Positions 29,073-64,000 of a stretch of DNA of 64,000 nt are shown piece after piece (within the stretch, counting starts at the first letter, position 1; every line of letters starts with the position of its first letter). The notes under the pieces are model-generated. The model did not search any database. It was not told the DNA's origin and saw only the letters and a program-made list of their open reading frames with translations. This DNA is from Chrysomallon squamiferum. Taxonomy: Eukaryota; Mollusca; Gastropoda; Neomphalida; Peltospiridae. A program made the position numbers and the translations under genes. The DNA is taken from contig CM022677.1 of the NCBI GenBank assembly GCA_012295275.1, positions 17,430,906 through 17,494,905 on the forward strand. The letters are read 5' to 3'.

Positions 29073-29370
29073 TGTATCGTTATTATCATATTATTGTTAT
29101 TTATATTAGCATATTTTATTATTCTCATTATCATTATTATAGGCATCATTATCATCATCATCATCATCATCTTCATCATCATCTTTTATTATTTATCTTC
29201 TTTACGCTGATTTTGTTTATTTACAGCTTACGTGGTCTGCTACTGGTTGGAATCCTTTTGCCGAGGTTAGTAAATCAACCGATGGCAGGGTTATCTCCCT
29301 TCTATGTGGAGGCTGGTGTGGTGGATGTGAACCAGATAAACCAATGAAACTTGTGCTTGCTCAGCCGTGA
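27267..29370 (+). CDS. GON3: secreted single-GON-domain protein (225 aa, 4 coding exons)
   Basis: Exons: 27267-27339, 27603-27886, 28798-28974, 29227-29370 (phases 1, 0, 0; stop TGA). The signal peptide MEILFLFLAGIFTVTSA is unlike those of GON1 and GON2. The GON domain has FYCHNM, PTEYVSL, TFSKIRVNV, FAVTTGKPVPYGEASDCYS and CGGWCGGCEP. In the first block the usual DGxY is DCHY, replacing a conserved glycine with cysteine. The sequence upstream of PDSLGG is diverged from GON2, but the remaining ~165 residues are nearly identical to it. The exon 2 acceptor is directly preceded by an (ATT)n run (27460-27598). Intron 2 holds ten extra in-frame copies of the exon 3 acceptor. Function beyond secretion is unknown. 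Confidence 0.9.
28078..28797 (+). repeat. 72-bp splice-acceptor array in GON3 intron 2 (10 units)
   Basis: Ten units at perfect 72-base spacing (starts 28078, 28150, 28222, 28294, 28366, 28438, 28510, 28582, 28654, 28726) lead exactly into the real exon 3 at 28798. Each later unit begins with the first ~27 bases of exon 3 (ACTATGACGGTAGAC onward) and ends with intron sequence finishing in ATTCAG, a duplicate acceptor. The frame of exon 3 is open through all ten units; the 24-residue repeat begins TMTVDRTDYCVIFC. Units 28078 and 28438 share a distinct variant (ACAGAGCC or ACAGAACC), five units apart. Confidence 0.95.
28985..29190. repeat. ATT/ATC triplet repeats in GON3 intron 3
   Basis: (ATT)n at about 29022-29070, then mixed TTATCATCATC triplets up to about 29185, just before the exon 4 acceptor. 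This short intron (28975-29226) lacks the 39-bp minisatellite of GON1. Confidence 0.85.
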
Positions 29371-29394
29371 ATACTGTATTTAGTTAAATATGTC

Positions 29395-29400
29395 AATAAA
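29395..29400 (+). terminator. Probable GON3 polyadenylation signal (AATAAA)
   Basis: AATAAA lies 25 bases after the GON3 stop codon, followed by TG-rich sequence. GON1 and GON2 have no perfect hexamer at the equivalent place. Confidence 0.6.
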
Positions 29401-30252
29401 TATATGTGATGACTAATTTCCTTGTTTTCTCAAAGATAACTAACTACAACTTAATGAAGTATAATAGTATACTGTTTGTCTGGCTCTCGTAGTGTTGTTC
29501 GTTTTCATAAATAATTAGTGTAATAAAATTTTAAAATCAAAACAAAAACAAATAAATAACGTAATAATGTTATTGTAGGGTTATTTGTTTATGTATGTAG
29601 GAAAAACCTAAAAAATAAAAAAAAAATAAAAAAAAAATTATAAACATAACAATGAAAGAAGGATAACAATAAATATTAGAAAATAAATAAGGAATTTTTA
29701 TCAAAAATAAATAAATAATAACAAAAAGAACATGATATTTAGACTGTATTTTTTATTATTTTATTTATTAATTTACTATTGAAAACTGGAAAAATAGTAA
29801 ATACTATTATATAACTGTGATATATATAAACAATAAACGTAATTCATAAGAAAGATAGAAAGAAAAGAAACCTCCGCCTTTCCTAGCTTGAATTTTTTCA
29901 TGCTGATAAGACCTAAGTTTTCTACGTCAAGTCGCAGTATGACACACCTATGAAAGTAAGCGATAAAGGCAACAAAGAAAAAGGACGACAACAACCCGGA
30001 AGACACGAACTACATTACATCAGACCGGAGTTCGCGCATGCGCAAGTAAAGTGTTAGTCAAAGCTGAAGAAATGTACTTCGATTTCTTGTGATCCTGTGT
30101 TGTTGTTTTTTTTTTTACCCTGTCAACGTTAATAATTCCCGATGTTGTTTATTACTTACATAAAGTAAAAAATATTTTTTCTAGTTCAGTGTGAACTAGC
30201 GTGACCTACAAAGTCTTTCAGGAACGTTTTCCACAAGTCAAAAACAGGGCGG
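29401..30252. other. Intergenic region and ADAM10 5-prime flank
   Basis: AT-rich DNA between GON3 and ADAM10, both on the plus strand. The part from about 29870 to 30110 is less AT-rich and contains the probable NRF1 site, so it is the likely core promoter. A short minus-strand open frame at 29776-30006 has no recognisable features. No TATA box is evident. Confidence 0.6.
30033..30044. promoter_or_regulatory. Probable NRF1 site upstream of ADAM10
   Basis: CGCGCATGCGCA contains the palindromic NRF1 consensus GCGCATGCGC, rare in this AT-rich sequence, about 209 bases upstream of the ADAM10 ATG. Such sites are typical of TATA-less housekeeping promoters. Assignment is by motif only. Confidence 0.55.
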
Positions 30253-63383
<33,131 letters not shown>

Positions 63384-63473
63384 TTTGTGTTTTTTGTTTA
63401 AATTGCAATAACATTTTTTATTTTTTTATTATTTGTAAATCCAGTTTTATTTGTTATCTATCTTCCATTGTTT

Positions 63474-63476
<3 letters not shown>

Positions 63477-63521
<45 letters not shown>
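63477..63521 (+). repeat. Poly-T tract in ADAM10 3-prime UTR
   Basis: About 45 consecutive T residues starting roughly 95 bases after the stop codon; it would be a poly-U tract in the mRNA. Confidence 0.9.
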
Positions 63522-63528
<7 letters not shown>

Positions 63529-63549
63529 ATTTTTTTTAGATTTTTTTTA

Positions 63550-63706
63550 AATAAATCGTGTCCGAGTATATATTTTTTTACAAGTACAAAAGAAGAAGAA
63601 TAAAACATGCATGTGAAATCATCCAAATATTGTTTTATTATTATTATTGTTTTAATTTTTTTTATTTTTAAATATTTGTTGGCAGACAATCTTTGCTGAT
63701 AATAAA
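63550..63706 (+). terminator. Candidate ADAM10 polyadenylation signals
   Basis: AATAAA occurs at 63550-63555, 63599-63604 and 63701-63706. Which is used cannot be told; the transcript could also end beyond the window. Confidence 0.5.
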
Positions 63707-64000
63707 GTATGACCACTTATGAAAGATTTATCAACAGCAGCTCACGATATCGTATAAATGTTGAAAATTTAGTGTTTTATTATATTTGTATTGTGGTATA
63801 AAAAGTAAAACCCCGACAAACTGAGTTGATTATTAAACAGTATGGTTCGGTCTGTTGGGAATTGTTTTACTTTTTAATGTATTACATGAATTATTGTAAA
63901 AAGACATTATCTATGTCTGATTTAATAGAATATTATTTAGTTTGGATTTTTTGTAGGTCAAAGATACAATTAAATATGCAGTTCTTTTTCTTATCCTTTC

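Noticed and set aside
29776-30006. 76-codon minus-strand open frame upstream of ADAM10
   Set aside because: No recognisable domain or splice context; overlaps the probable ADAM10 promoter.

Overview
The window looks like a piece of an animal nuclear genome, most likely a mollusc and probably a gastropod. It is AT-rich with long introns. Simple repeats such as (CT)n, (GA)n, (ATT)n, (TTTA)n and (TG)n are unusually abundant. A tRNA-derived SINE of a type widespread in molluscs lies near 36.7 kb. All genes have spliced eukaryotic structure; there are no operons, rRNA or tRNA genes. The species cannot be named from sequence alone. Layout: 1-2.57 kb is gene-free AT-rich DNA. From 2.57 to 8.68 kb runs a huge 18-bp satellite with higher-order duplications, and from 9.53 to 12.2 kb a 37-bp satellite; neither is coding despite very long open frames. 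From 12.85 to 29.37 kb lies a cluster of three intact paralogous four-exon genes for small secreted proteins (about 222-226 aa), each a signal peptide followed by a single GON domain (the C-terminal module of GON-1/ADAMTS9/ADAMTS20). GON1 and GON2 are on the minus strand; GON3 is on the plus strand, head-to-head with GON2. Intron 3 of GON1 is swollen by a 39-bp minisatellite. Intron 2 of all three genes holds 72-bp arrays made from copies of the exon-3 splice acceptor plus the first ~27 bases of exon 3. Between GON1 and GON2 lies a decayed ~2-kb DNA transposon with long terminal inverted repeats and a broken integrase of the Ginger/KRBA2-like type. From 30.25 to 63.38 kb a single plus-strand gene is the orthologue of ADAM10 (Kuzbanian): 18 coding exons, a predicted 886 aa, with signal peptide, prodomain, furin site, reprolysin zinc site, disintegrin and cysteine-rich regions, one transmembrane helix and a Gly-rich tail containing PPPPY. 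A probable NRF1 site lies ~210 bp upstream of its ATG. One ADAM10 intron (52130-52725) has every hallmark of a minor-spliceosome AT-AC (U12) intron. Two small in-frame candidate cassette exons lie in the last intron. The start of exon 8 is anomalous (possible one-base indel). A Tigger-like MITE sits in intron 7. The most striking feature is a recurring pattern, not a single gene: tandem duplications that straddle or abut exon-intron junctions and so multiply splice sites. They occur in the GON exon-3 acceptors (up to 10 extra in-frame acceptors in GON3), the ADAM10 exon-4 donor (5 extra copies), exon-7 acceptor, exon-9 donor and exon-14 donor, and as satellites starting directly at the exon-8 donor. 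Whether these extra sites are used is open; in GON3 each upstream acceptor would add exactly 24 in-frame residues. Functionally, ADAM10 is the membrane sheddase for Notch and other surface proteins. The GON proteins are secreted, and their role is unknown beyond domain homology.
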